From the NCBI GenBank assembly GCA_002373975.1, contig DFKZ01000075.1, positions 1 to 18,370 on the forward strand: a stretch of DNA of 18,370 nt, in the 5' to 3' direction. Of the stretch, positions 1 through 7,149 are shown piece after piece. Made by a program: the position numbers and the translations under genes. Source of the DNA: Lachnospiraceae bacterium UBA3632. Lineage in GTDB: Bacteria; Bacillota; Clostridia; Lachnospirales; Lachnospiraceae. The first letter of the stretch is position 1; each line of letters opens with the position of its first letter. The notes beneath the pieces were generated by a model, which saw nothing but the letters and a program-made list of their open reading frames with translations, had not been told where the DNA came from and made no database searches.

Positions 1-428
1 CCGCACAGGATGTCCACATCACCGGCAGACACGTAGACAGCCAGATTCTCTCTGCCGCTAAAACCCATAGTGTCGGCATAGGAAGGTGCTGATCCGTCAT
101 CGGCCTCATCAGGTGCGGAAAAGATAAAATCGGTATTAAAGTTGATCGTGTCCTTTTTGGAAGTGTATCCCTCCGCTTCAAGGAAGGGGCGGGTTATGGC
201 ACTCTCCGCATCTCCCATGGGGTGTGATACGGTATTTACCATAGCAACATATAATACAGCGTTTTTCCTGGTCACAGTGTTTACGATGGACACAATGAGC
301 GCTATGAGCACGAAGGCACCGCCTATCACCCACCATTTGTAATAATCCCAGAAATATTCCAGCCGCTTTTTAAAGGGCTGATTCTTCACATCTTCGCGTT
401 CTTTTTTAAATTCATCCATTAAGGGCAT
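1..428 (-). CDS. Hypothetical single-pass membrane protein, N-terminal part (runs off the left edge)
   Basis: An open leftward frame runs from an ATG at 428 to base 1 without a stop, so about 142 residues are present and the C-terminus lies outside the window. It begins MPLMDEFKKE and has a charged cytoplasmic head. One hydrophobic segment follows at about residues 38-57 (WVIGGAFVLIALIVSIV), then a soluble, probably extracytoplasmic domain. The start at 428 has GGAG 7 bases upstream. A second in-frame ATG (419) would begin MDEFKKE. Proteins with a similar charged head and Trp/Tyr-rich pre-membrane stretch are common hypothetical genes in Lachnospiraceae. I assign no function. It is divergent to the ABC transporter operon and has its own candidate promoter. 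Confidence 0.75.
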   Translation of the reverse strand, partial: MPLMDEFKKEREDVKNQPFKKRLEYFWDYYKWWVIGGAFVLIALIVSIVNTVTRKNAVLYVAMVNTVSHPMGDAESAITRPFLEAEGYTSKKDTINFNTDFIFSAPDEADDGSAPSYADTMGFSGRENLAVYVSAGDVDILC

Positions 429-477
429 GACAAATCTCCGATCTTGTGAACATATATAAAACATTAATTCTTAACAT

Positions 478-506
478 AGTTTAGTTTCAGAGAGAGATAA
501 AGTCAA
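478..506 (-). promoter_or_regulatory. SigA-like promoter for the leftward membrane protein
   Basis: On the minus strand TTGACT (506-501) is followed after 17 bases by TAAACT (483-478). This is a good vegetative promoter upstream of the start at 428. Confidence 0.55.
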
Positions 507-521
507 TTAAATAGATATTAA

Positions 522-544
522 ATTTGCATGAAAACCTTGCAAAT
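522..544. promoter_or_regulatory. Inverted repeat ATTTGCA-N9-TGCAAAT overlapping the -35 box (candidate operator)
   Basis: The arms ATTTGCA (522-528) and TGCAAAT (538-544) are perfect complements. The right arm overlaps the -35 hexamer TTGCAA of the ABC operon promoter. A related palindrome lies 54 bases downstream, which suggests two binding sites for one regulator. The regulator is unknown; the LacI protein at 3708 is one candidate by position only. Confidence 0.4.
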
Positions 545-565
545 ATCGGCATAAACACTTAAAAT
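537..565 (+). promoter_or_regulatory. SigA-like promoter of the ABC transporter operon
   Basis: TTGCAA (537-542), a 17-base spacer and TAAAAT (560-565) lie 85 bases upstream of the lipoprotein start. Transcription would begin near 572, giving a leader of about 78 bases. I see no T-box or known riboswitch in that leader. Confidence 0.6.
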
Positions 566-577
566 GTTTTCAAGTCG

Positions 578-596
578 GCAAATTAAGGAAATTTGC
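578..596. promoter_or_regulatory. Second inverted repeat GCAAATT-N5-AATTTGC in the ABC operon leader
   Basis: A perfect 7-base inverted repeat with arms at 578-584 and 590-596 carries the same GCAAAT/ATTTGC core as the repeat at 522-544. It lies just downstream of the predicted transcription start, a usual place for a repressor operator. As RNA it would form a weak AU-rich hairpin. Confidence 0.35.
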
Positions 597-649
597 ATTT
601 GTTTATCGATGCGGCAACTGAGTAGAAGCCGGCAAGAGGAGAATGAAAA

Positions 650-1735
650 ATGAAGAATAACGCACTTAGGAAGCTGGCTGCATTCGCGCTCAGCGCAGCT
701 ATGACGCTGGCAGTATGCGCCTGCACAGGAGCAGGAGACGCAGGAACCCCTGCAGCGGATAACGGAAATGATACTGCCGTTACCGAAAAGACAGAGACAG
801 TTGAGGCTGATACCACCGAGGCTGTTGCTGAAGATAATGTCTACAAGGTAGCTGTTATAAAGCAGCTCGACCACGCATCTCTCGACGAGATCGCAAACGC
901 CATCACCGCAAGGCTTGATTCTCTGGCAGCGGAAAATGGCGTAACGATCGAATATGAAGTTTATTCCGGACAGAATGACCAGACCGTACTTAAGCAGATT
1001 TCCGATCAGGCTATAGCCGACAAGGTGGATGCCATTATCCCCATAGCTACTCTGGCTGCACAGGTTGCTGCCGTATCTGCGGAAGAGACTGCAACACCCG
1101 TTGTATTTGCGGCTATTTCCGATCCTGTAGCTGCCGAGCTTACCGGAATCGACTATGTAACCGGAACAAGCGACGGACTTAACACCGAATTCATCATGGA
1201 TATGATGTTTGCACAGAACCCCGAGATTCAGAAGGTTGGTCTTCTCTATTCACTTTCCGAGGTAAACTCAGCTACCCCCATCGCAGAGGCAAAGGCTTAT
1301 CTGGATGCTAAGGGTATCGAGTATGTAGAAGCTACCGGAAACACCAATGACGAAGTTGTGGCGGCAGCTTCTTCACTTGTGGCAGCAGGAGTGGATGTGG
1401 TATTTACCCCCACCGACAACGTGATCATGGCAGCAGAGCTTGCTATCTATGACGAGTTTGCTATCAACGGGATACTTCACTATGCGGGAGCTGATTCTTT
1501 CGTTAGAAACGGAGCATTTGCTACCTGTGGTGTAAACTATACTGACCTTGGCACCAAGACTGCAGAGTATGCATTCAAAGCTATGACTGAAGGTATGGAC
1601 GGCCTTGAGGATTACTACCTCATGGACGGCGGTATCATCACCGTCAACACCGAGACTGCAGAAGCTGCTCAGGCAGATTACAGCGTATTTGCCGATATGG
1701 GTGAGCTTGTGGAAGTTCAGACAACAGAGGAATAA
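650..1735 (+). CDS. ABC transporter substrate-binding lipoprotein (COG2984 / ABC_sub_bind family)
   Basis: A 361-residue surface lipoprotein. Residues 1-25 form a signal peptide with a VCAC lipobox, Cys25 being the likely acylated residue. A Thr/Glu/Asp-rich tether (about 26-64) follows, then a two-lobed periplasmic-binding fold beginning near YKVAVIKQLDH. AGGAG at 638-642, 7 bases upstream, fixes the start. Characterised relatives bind aromatic amino acids (the pneumococcal TrpX type and a clostridial tyrosine-uptake protein), but the family is broad and the ligand here cannot be read from sequence. The permease and ATPase genes follow on the same strand. A stem-loop after the stop probably lets this gene accumulate more mRNA than the membrane parts. 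Confidence 0.88.
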   Translation: MKNNALRKLAAFALSAAMTLAVCACTGAGDAGTPAADNGNDTAVTEKTETVEADTTEAVAEDNVYKVAVIKQLDHASLDEIANAITARLDSLAAENGVTIEYEVYSGQNDQTVLKQISDQAIADKVDAIIPIATLAAQVAAVSAEETATPVVFAAISDPVAAELTGIDYVTGTSDGLNTEFIMDMMFAQNPEIQKVGLLYSLSEVNSATPIAEAKAYLDAKGIEYVEATGNTNDEVVAAASSLVAAGVDVVFTPTDNVIMAAELAIYDEFAINGILHYAGADSFVRNGAFATCGVNYTDLGTKTAEYAFKAMTEGMDGLEDYYLMDGGIITVNTETAEAAQADYSVFADMGELVEVQTTEE

Positions 1736-1752
1736 TTATTATTGATCTTACA

Positions 1753-1780
1753 TTTGGGGCAATAGTGATATTGCCCCAAA
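1753..1780 (+). other. Intercistronic stem-loop after the binding-protein gene
   Basis: TTTGGGGCAATA (1753-1764), loop GTGA, then TATTGCCCCAAA (1769-1780) form a perfect 12-pair stem. It is followed by ATAAAGG rather than a U-tract, so on the + strand it is more likely a 3'-end stabiliser or partial attenuator than a full terminator. This is common between the binding-protein and permease genes of ABC operons. Confidence 0.65.
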
Positions 1781-1794
1781 ATAAAGGCTTTCGC

Positions 1795-1816
1795 GGAAAA
1801 CGTTTTACTAAAAACG
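1795..1816. promoter_or_regulatory. CpG-centred palindrome AAAACGTTTT (LacI/CcpA-like) and overlapping hairpin
   Basis: GGAAAACGTTTTAC (1795-1808) contains the 10-base palindrome AAAACGTTTT (1797-1806), which loosely resembles a catabolite-responsive or LacI-family operator. CGTTTT (1801-1806) can instead pair with AAAACG (1811-1816) ahead of a T-run at 1820-1825, giving a weak terminator shape. Which reading is right, if either, is unclear. Confidence 0.25.
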
Positions 1817-1853
1817 GGCTTTTTTGCAGGCCTTATTTGAAAGGGAGACGATC

Positions 1854-2816
1854 GTGCTTTACATTTTAAAAACGGCCCTTGAACTGGGGCTACTGTATGC
1901 GCTGGTACCCATGGCGCTATTTATGAGTTACAGAGTGCTGGATATAGCGGACCTTACGACGGACGGATGCTTTGTGCTGGGAGCTGCCGTATCCGTGCAG
2001 ATGGCCGCGGCGGGATATCCGATCCCCGGCCTTTTCCTTGCGATGCTTGCGGGATCCTGCGCAGGATTCGTGACCGCATTTCTTCACACGAGGATGAAAG
2101 TGCCTTCAATACTTGCCGGGATCATCACCAATACCGGTCTCTACACCATCAACCTTATGGTGATGGGATGGAGCTCAAATGTGAGCCTTCTCAAAAAGAG
2201 CACTGTATTTTCAATGTTTAAAAAGCTCACATTCCTGGGTGATTGGTATGCGGCGACCCTGGCATTTCTGATTGTGGCGACGGTATCTGCGTTACTGATG
2301 GCCTTTCTTTCAACAAGACTTGGGCTTTCTATAAGAGCTACCGGAGATAATATCGATATGGTGCGGGCTTCATCCATCAATCCCACCTTTACGATCACCG
2401 TCGGTCTTTGCCTTGCAAACGCCATGACAGCTCTGAGCGGAGCCATGGTGGGCCAGTATCAGAAGACAGTTGATATAAACGGCGGAACGGGAATAGTCGT
2501 TATCGGCCTTGCCTGCCTTATAATCGGTGAGACCGTGCTCGGCAGAAGAAGCATTAAGAAGGGTGTCATTGCGGCTGTGATAGGCTCTATCGTCTACCGC
2601 GTGATCTATGCTGTCTGCCTTTACACCAAGGTTATACCTGTGGAGTTCCTGAAGCTCCTTACGGCTGCTATTGTGGCGATAGCAATCGCATTCCCCGCAC
2701 TTAAGAAGATGGTTTTATTCCAAAAGAGGAAAAGCGCCCACACAAGCGGAAGAAGGTTTGTTAAGAGCAAAACAGTTCCCGCCGAAGCGGACGTAAGCGG
2801 AAAGGGGGATGAGTGA
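1854..2816 (+). CDS. ABC transporter permease (COG4120, BPD_transp_2 family)
   Basis: A hydrophobic protein with about eight membrane segments and the glycine-rich stretch typical of branched-chain/ribose-type permeases. Its N-terminal half has the family pattern YRVLDIADLTTDGCFVLGAA. I place the start at GTG 1854 because AAGGGAG (1841-1847) lies 6 bases upstream. A longer in-frame TTG at 1824 has no ribosome site and adds ten polar residues. From GTG the protein is 320 residues. It forms the membrane channel of the importer encoded by its neighbours. Its stop (2814-2816) is one base before the ATPase start, so the two are translationally coupled. The C-terminal tail after about residue 287 is basic and cytoplasmic. 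Confidence 0.87.
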   Translation: MLYILKTALELGLLYALVPMALFMSYRVLDIADLTTDGCFVLGAAVSVQMAAAGYPIPGLFLAMLAGSCAGFVTAFLHTRMKVPSILAGIITNTGLYTINLMVMGWSSNVSLLKKSTVFSMFKKLTFLGDWYAATLAFLIVATVSALLMAFLSTRLGLSIRATGDNIDMVRASSINPTFTITVGLCLANAMTALSGAMVGQYQKTVDINGGTGIVVIGLACLIIGETVLGRRSIKKGVIAAVIGSIVYRVIYAVCLYTKVIPVEFLKLLTAAIVAIAIAFPALKKMVLFQKRKSAHTSGRRFVKSKTVPAEADVSGKGDE

Positions 2817-2817
2817 C

Positions 2818-3615
2818 ATGCTGGAAATAAAAGATATCAGTGTTACATTTAACCCCGGATCCCCCGATGAAAAGAAAGCGCTTGATAAATTCTCCTTAAA
2901 GCTTGAGGACGGGGATTTTGTCACGATAATAGGTTCCAACGGCGCAGGCAAATCCACACTGTTTAATGCGGTGGCGGGAAGCTTTTACGTGGATGAGGGA
3001 AGCATATTTCTGGGAGGCCAGGATATCACCTTCCTCGAGGAGCACAAAAGGAGCCGCATTATAGGCCGAATGTTCCAGGATCCCCTTAAGGGAACGGCGC
3101 CCTCTATGACGATAGAGGAAAACCTCGCGCTTGCTTACCTGCGCTCTGCGGAAGGGACCAATCCTTTCAGCCATATAAGCGGACGCGATAAGCAGATATT
3201 CAGGGAAAAGCTCTCGATGCTGGGAATGGGACTGGAAGATCGGATGAAGCACCCGGTGGGACTTCTTTCCGGCGGACAGAGGCAGGCCCTTACACTTCTT
3301 ATGGCCACACTCGTCACGCCCAAGCTCCTTCTTCTCGATGAGCATACAGCGGCTCTCGACCCTGCAACAGCCGAGAAGGTGATAGAGCTCACAAGGCAGA
3401 TCGTGGGAGAAAATCACATCACCTGTATGATGATCACTCACAATATGCAGCAGGCTGTCGAGATAGGAAACAGGACCTTCCTGATGGCGGACGGAAAGCT
3501 TGTATATGATGTTAAGGGACCTGAGAGAGAAGGGCTAACAGTGGAAGATCTTCTCGAGAAGTTTAAATCCAGAACAGGAAAAGCACTTGATAATGACAGG
3601 ATGCTTCTTTCGTAA
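2818..3615 (+). CDS. ABC transporter ATP-binding protein (COG1101 type)
   Basis: A 265-residue cytoplasmic ATPase powering the adjacent importer. Numbered from ATG 2818 it has Walker A GSNGAGKST (39-47), Q-loop Gln87 (MFQDP), signature LSGGQRQ (150-156), Walker B LLLLDEH (170-176) and switch His208 (ITHNM). An ATG at 2809 is in frame, but the AAAGGGGG ribosome site (2801-2808) abuts it. ATG 2818 leaves 9 bases and is the better start. All nucleotide-binding motifs are intact and the length is normal. The gap to the LacI gene is 92 bases, so that regulator may share the transcript. Confidence 0.9.
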   Translation: MLEIKDISVTFNPGSPDEKKALDKFSLKLEDGDFVTIIGSNGAGKSTLFNAVAGSFYVDEGSIFLGGQDITFLEEHKRSRIIGRMFQDPLKGTAPSMTIEENLALAYLRSAEGTNPFSHISGRDKQIFREKLSMLGMGLEDRMKHPVGLLSGGQRQALTLLMATLVTPKLLLLDEHTAALDPATAEKVIELTRQIVGENHITCMMITHNMQQAVEIGNRTFLMADGKLVYDVKGPEREGLTVEDLLEKFKSRTGKALDNDRMLLS

Positions 3616-3674
3616 GTTAAGGGAATATAACAGGCTATAGGAACTGGAACAGGTTAGGGTTTTAAAGACAGAAT

Positions 3675-3687
3675 TCGGCAGCGCCGA
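3675..3687 (+). other. Small GC hairpin upstream of the first lacI-type gene
   Basis: TCGGC-agc-GCCGA forms a 5-pair stem 20 bases before the start codon and just 5' of the GAGGTG ribosome site (3694-3699). It could mildly affect translation. The evidence is the pairing only. Confidence 0.3.
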
Positions 3688-3707
3688 GTGACGAGGTGAC
3701 GTAATAT

Positions 3708-4703
3708 ATGGCTACGATCAGAGATGTGGCGAAACTGGCAGGAGTGGCGGTTTCAACTGTATCAAAGGTAATAAATAAATATCCCAACGTGTCGGAGGAA
3801 ACGGCTCAGCGGGTCAACAAAGCAATCGAGGAACTGGGCTTTACTCCCAATGTTGTGGCGGCTTCACTTTCATCCAAGCAGTCGGGAAGGATAGCGCTTC
3901 TTATTAATACCGATGTGCAGACATCCGCAATCGATGAGGTATCGATGAAGTACCTGGCAGGGGCGGTGAGCCGTGCTCAGGAGCTTCATATAGATGTTGT
4001 CCCCATTTTCTTTTCCATGCTGGAGGGGCTTGATGAAAACGGAGTTGAGAAGTACCTGCAGTCACAGAATGTAAAGGGCATCGTGATATACGGTATGTCC
4101 AAGGATGATTATGTGCTCCAGAGAGTGGTTGCAAGGGAGAAGTTTAAGAGTGTGCTGGTGGATGTGCCCATCGTAAATGACAGCACCTCCTATATAAGCG
4201 TTGATCAGAGGCAGGCTCAGAAGGATGTGGCCAGAAAGACCATAATGGAGAACAACACCTACAACGGGCAGGTGCTTTATATTTCGGGTAAAAAGAACGG
4301 TTATGTATCCGAGGAGAGGCTCTCGGGAATGCTTGAGCTTGCACAGGAGATGGAACTTGCGGTGAGCCTTCACTGCGGAGAATTCTCGGAGCGCAAGGCA
4401 AGAGAGATAACGATCAAATACGGAAGCATGCATGATATCATAATATGTGCCTCCGACATGATGGCGATAGGTGCCATGAGAGCACTGACAGATATGGACA
4501 TATTCCGCCCGGTGTGCGGCTTTGACGGCATATCTCTTATGGGCTATGCAGGTAAGCAGATGAACACCGTAAAACAGAATTTCTTTGATATATCCGCCGA
4601 GGCCGTGACCGAATGCACCAGGCTTATGGGAAACGAAAAAGGAAGAAAGATCATCGTACCCCACGAGCTGGTAAGGATCGAGTATCTGGATATGATAAGA
4701 TAA
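3708..4703 (+). CDS. LacI/GalR-family transcriptional regulator
   Basis: A 331-residue repressor-type protein. Residues 3-26 form the helix-turn-helix (TIRDVAKLAGVAVSTVSKVI). The hinge helix at about 47-58 keeps the family Ala-Ala-x-Leu pattern, with Leu54 as the residue expected to wedge into a central CpG. Residues 60-331 form a periplasmic-binding-like effector domain. The ribosome site GAGGTG (3694-3699) lies 8 bases before the ATG. It sits 92 bases behind the ABC importer genes and may regulate them, but LacI proteins usually sense sugars, so control of the mannan locus further right is also possible. The target cannot be decided from sequence. A bidirectional terminator follows. Confidence 0.9.
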   Translation: MATIRDVAKLAGVAVSTVSKVINKYPNVSEETAQRVNKAIEELGFTPNVVAASLSSKQSGRIALLINTDVQTSAIDEVSMKYLAGAVSRAQELHIDVVPIFFSMLEGLDENGVEKYLQSQNVKGIVIYGMSKDDYVLQRVVAREKFKSVLVDVPIVNDSTSYISVDQRQAQKDVARKTIMENNTYNGQVLYISGKKNGYVSEERLSGMLELAQEMELAVSLHCGEFSERKAREITIKYGSMHDIIICASDMMAIGAMRALTDMDIFRPVCGFDGISLMGYAGKQMNTVKQNFFDISAEAVTECTRLMGNEKGRKIIVPHELVRIEYLDMIR

Positions 4704-4723
4704 GAATATATGAGCTGATAAAG

Positions 4724-4749
4724 AAAAAGAGGGCTAATGCCCTCTTTTT
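4724..4749. terminator. Bidirectional rho-independent terminator between convergent genes
   Basis: AAAAAGAGGGC (4724-4734), loop TAAT, then GCCCTCTTTTT (4739-4749) form an 11-pair stem with T-runs in both directions. It ends the rightward regulator transcript and the leftward lyase transcript. Confidence 0.9.
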
Positions 4750-4753
4750 TGCA

Positions 4754-5986
4754 TTACAGGAATTCAACCATCCGATCGAGAGCCTCTTTAAGTCTGGATC
4801 TCGGACAGGCAATGTTCATACGCAGGAAGTTTTCTCCTGCTTTTCCGTATTCGGCGCCGGCAGTTAAATAAACGCCGGCTTCTTTTTTTAGCTTTTCGCT
4901 AAGCTCTTCACTGCTCATTCCCAGGGAGGATACATCTATCCACAGAAGATAAGTCGCCTCGGAAGGTATGAGCATGCAGTTCGTGAGCTTCTCTGCCAGG
5001 AAATCTCTCACAAGCTTTTTGTTCTCAAAGATATACTCGCGCAGAGCATCCAGCCACGGCCCGCCTTCGCTAAAGGCGGCGACGGTAACGGGAACGGCAA
5101 AACTGTTTGGCTCCGCAACTTCATCGGTGTTGAGGGCGCGCCATATTTTTTTCCGAAGTTCCTGATTGGGGATAGAAACTGCTGCAGTCTGCATACCGGC
5201 TATATTGAATGCTTTTGTGGGAGCAATCGCGGTGATGCTTATTTCCCTGCATGTGTCGGAAACAGAAGCAAAAGGAATGTATTCCTTTCCTGGATCCGTG
5301 AGGTCGCAGTGTATCTCGTCGGATAAAACAGTTACATTATGCTTTTTGCAGAGTTCACCTACTCTGGCAATCTCATCTTTGTTCCATATCCTTCCCACGG
5401 GATTGTGGGGGTTGCAGAACAGAAGAAGAGAGGTCCTTTCGTCGGATAAAGCCTTATCAAGATTATCAAAATCGATGCTGTATACTTTATGTGATATAGA
5501 AGCAAGCTCTTCCGGACTCTTCTGACTGTCCGAAGCAGCTTTGTTATATTCATCCGCGGAAGCGGGGCCATATATGAGCGGAACTTCCAGGACCTTACAT
5601 CCGTTGTTTAAAATGCTGTTGAAGAAGATATTATAAACTGGGGTAAGGATCACCACATTATCCCCGGGCGTGGTAAGCTTTCTCACGGTGCTGGAGATGG
5701 CGGGAACCACACCGGTACAGAAGACGAGCCAGTCTTTTTCAATCGTGAAATTATGGCGGCTTTGCCACCATGAAATATAGGCATCATACCATTTATCGGG
5801 GATGATATTATAACCAAAGATCCCGTGAGCGGCTCTTTCTTCAATGACCTTTCTGATGGCGGGAGCCGCCTCAAAGTCCATATCCGCTACCCACATGGGG
5901 TATTCCGCCCCGCCGCATTCCTCCCATTTGAGAGAATCGGTTCCGTGTCTGTCGGTCATTTTGTCAAAATCGTATTTTGTGCTCAT
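4754..5986 (-). CDS. patB: PatB/MalY-type PLP-dependent C-S lyase (cystathionine beta-lyase-like aminotransferase fold)
   Basis: A 410-residue cytoplasmic fold-type I PLP enzyme. Recognisable parts are PMWVADMDF near the N-terminus (30-38), the NPHNPVG motif (192-198), SDEIHCDL (222-229; Asp223 contacts the PLP ring nitrogen) and APTKAFNIAG, with Lys258 as the Schiff-base lysine. FLRMNIACPRSRL near the end carries the carboxylate-binding Arg. Relatives cleave cystathionine or cysteine conjugates to pyruvate, ammonia and a thiol; the exact substrate is unknown. It is about 20 residues longer than usual owing to a polar Ser/Glu/Lys insert at about 140-166. GGAGAG, 5 bases from the ATG, supports the start. 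It lies downstream of the DUF3737 gene and may share its transcript. Confidence 0.88.
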   Translation of the reverse strand: MSTKYDFDKMTDRHGTDSLKWEECGGAEYPMWVADMDFEAAPAIRKVIEERAAHGIFGYNIIPDKWYDAYISWWQSRHNFTIEKDWLVFCTGVVPAISSTVRKLTTPGDNVVILTPVYNIFFNSILNNGCKVLEVPLIYGPASADEYNKAASDSQKSPEELASISHKVYSIDFDNLDKALSDERTSLLLFCNPHNPVGRIWNKDEIARVGELCKKHNVTVLSDEIHCDLTDPGKEYIPFASVSDTCREISITAIAPTKAFNIAGMQTAAVSIPNQELRKKIWRALNTDEVAEPNSFAVPVTVAAFSEGGPWLDALREYIFENKKLVRDFLAEKLTNCMLIPSEATYLLWIDVSSLGMSSEELSEKLKKEAGVYLTAGAEYGKAGENFLRMNIACPRSRLKEALDRMVEFL

Positions 5987-6016
5987 TTGATCTCTCCTAT
6001 ATTAGGTAATAATAAA

Positions 6017-6039
6017 TCAGCCCCGGTAACCAGGGCTGA
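6017..6039 (-). other. Stem-loop between the DUF3737 gene and the lyase gene
   Basis: TCAGCCC (6017-6023) pairs with GGGCTGA (6033-6039), and inner GG/CC pairs extend it across a single C/A mismatch. Read leftward it is followed by the T-rich TTTATTATTA, so it may partly terminate the DUF3737 transcript before the lyase gene. Confidence 0.5.
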
Positions 6040-6060
6040 AGAAAACATTTATTTGGGTTA

Positions 6061-6933
6061 TCAGTCATATACAGGGAAATCCGAGTGCTTATCGATAGCG
6101 TCGCAGATTATCTTTGTCGCCTCGGGATCGATCTTATCCTTCTCGATGATAAGTTCCTTGATGTGTTCTGCCTTGATCACACCTTCCTTTGGATTGAGAA
6201 TGCTTATTATATCGCCACTGACATCCGCATCGACCTTGGAGTACTCAAAGGCAAGATTGGTGTTAAACAGCTTGCAGTTTTTCATTACCAGATTGTCGAT
6301 ATAGCACATGCCCTGAAGGCTCTCTATCACACAGTTAACGAGAGTCAGGTTTTTAGCATTCCATCCGAGGTATTCGCCGGTGATGAATGAATCGTAAACA
6401 GTGACATTTTCGGTGTTCCAGAAAGCATCCTTGGTGATCAGGTGAGAATTCCTTACTACAGCATTCTTTACTCCGTCAAAGCTGTAGTTGCCGTCGAGGG
6501 TTAGATTATCCACCTCCATATTGCTGCAGTTCATGGCAAAATAATCACCTTTAACCGTTACATCTTTTATCTTAACATCATCACATGACCAGAGAGTTTC
6601 CTGAGCATGCGTAAACGCAACGTTATCAAGAGAGACTCCCCTGCAGCAGCGGAATGCCTTGGGAGCCTGCACAACGGTATCCTTAAAGGAAACATCCTTT
6701 GTATACCAGATGCCGGCTCTGGCCATATCGAAAAGCGTGCAGCGCTGAACGTTTACATTGTTACAGTACCAGAGGGGATATTTCCATCTGAAAAGACACT
6801 CGTCAAGCTCTATGTTTGAGCTCTCCTTAAGAGGACTTTCACCGTTATCGAAAACACATTCCGTGATGTGCAGATCGGTTGAATTAAACAGTGCTCTTTC
6901 GCCGTACAGAAGCTCCCTTGTTATTTCCTGCAT
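6061..6933 (-). CDS. DUF3737 family right-handed beta-helix protein
   Basis: A 290-residue protein made almost wholly of short imperfect repeats of about 20 residues (for example NVNVQRCTLFD, DVKIKDVTVKG, NLTLVNCVIES). They alternate hydrophobic strands with Asn/Asp turns, the signature of a right-handed parallel beta-helix. The N-terminal MQEITRELLYGERALF pattern and overall length match the DUF3737 family common in Lachnospiraceae and lactobacilli. There is no signal peptide or membrane segment, so it is probably cytoplasmic. No reaction is established for the family. GGAGG, 7 bases before the ATG, sets the start. It is divergent from the alpha-galactosidase gene across a 216-base AT-rich promoter region, which might mean shared regulation. 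Confidence 0.85.
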   Translation of the reverse strand: MQEITRELLYGERALFNSTDLHITECVFDNGESPLKESSNIELDECLFRWKYPLWYCNNVNVQRCTLFDMARAGIWYTKDVSFKDTVVQAPKAFRCCRGVSLDNVAFTHAQETLWSCDDVKIKDVTVKGDYFAMNCSNMEVDNLTLDGNYSFDGVKNAVVRNSHLITKDAFWNTENVTVYDSFITGEYLGWNAKNLTLVNCVIESLQGMCYIDNLVMKNCKLFNTNLAFEYSKVDADVSGDIISILNPKEGVIKAEHIKELIIEKDKIDPEATKIICDAIDKHSDFPVYD

Positions 6934-7050
6934 ATATTATTCCTCCAAGTAAGTAAATCGAGTTTGTATTAAAACCTATATGCCAAGTATAACTTATTTG
7001 AATTGATAAAAAAACGGTTTAATTATAATATTTATCTAAAATTTTGATTG

Positions 7051-7059
7051 TGATACAAT
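7051..7059 (+). promoter_or_regulatory. Extended -10 promoter candidate for the GH36-lacI pair
   Basis: TGATACAAT (7051-7059) is an extended -10 element about 90 bases before the GH36 start. No good -35 sits at 17 bases (TTTATC at most). A competing TATAAT lies at 7024-7029 with TTGATA 15 bases upstream. The whole divergent region 6934-7149 is very AT-rich, so the exact promoter is uncertain. I could not find a convincing leftward promoter for the DUF3737 gene here. Confidence 0.4.
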
Positions 7060-7149
7060 AAAGCATATTAAGAAAATTTACTTAAAGATAAAGTTAAAAA
7101 ATACTTAATCAAAATAATTAAAGAGAGACTCGGAAAGGACAGACTGCGG

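Noticed and set aside
142..342. 66-residue + strand ORF at the left edge
   Set aside because: It is antisense to the truncated membrane protein that reads leftward from 428 with a ribosome site and a membrane segment.
481..649. T-box or riboswitch in the ABC operon leader
   Set aside because: The leader is only about 78 bases and shows no T-box core (TGGNACCGCG) or other known aptamer pattern.
1824..1853. TTG start extending the permease by ten residues
   Set aside because: There is no ribosome site before it, whereas GTG 1854 has AAGGGAG at 6 bases.
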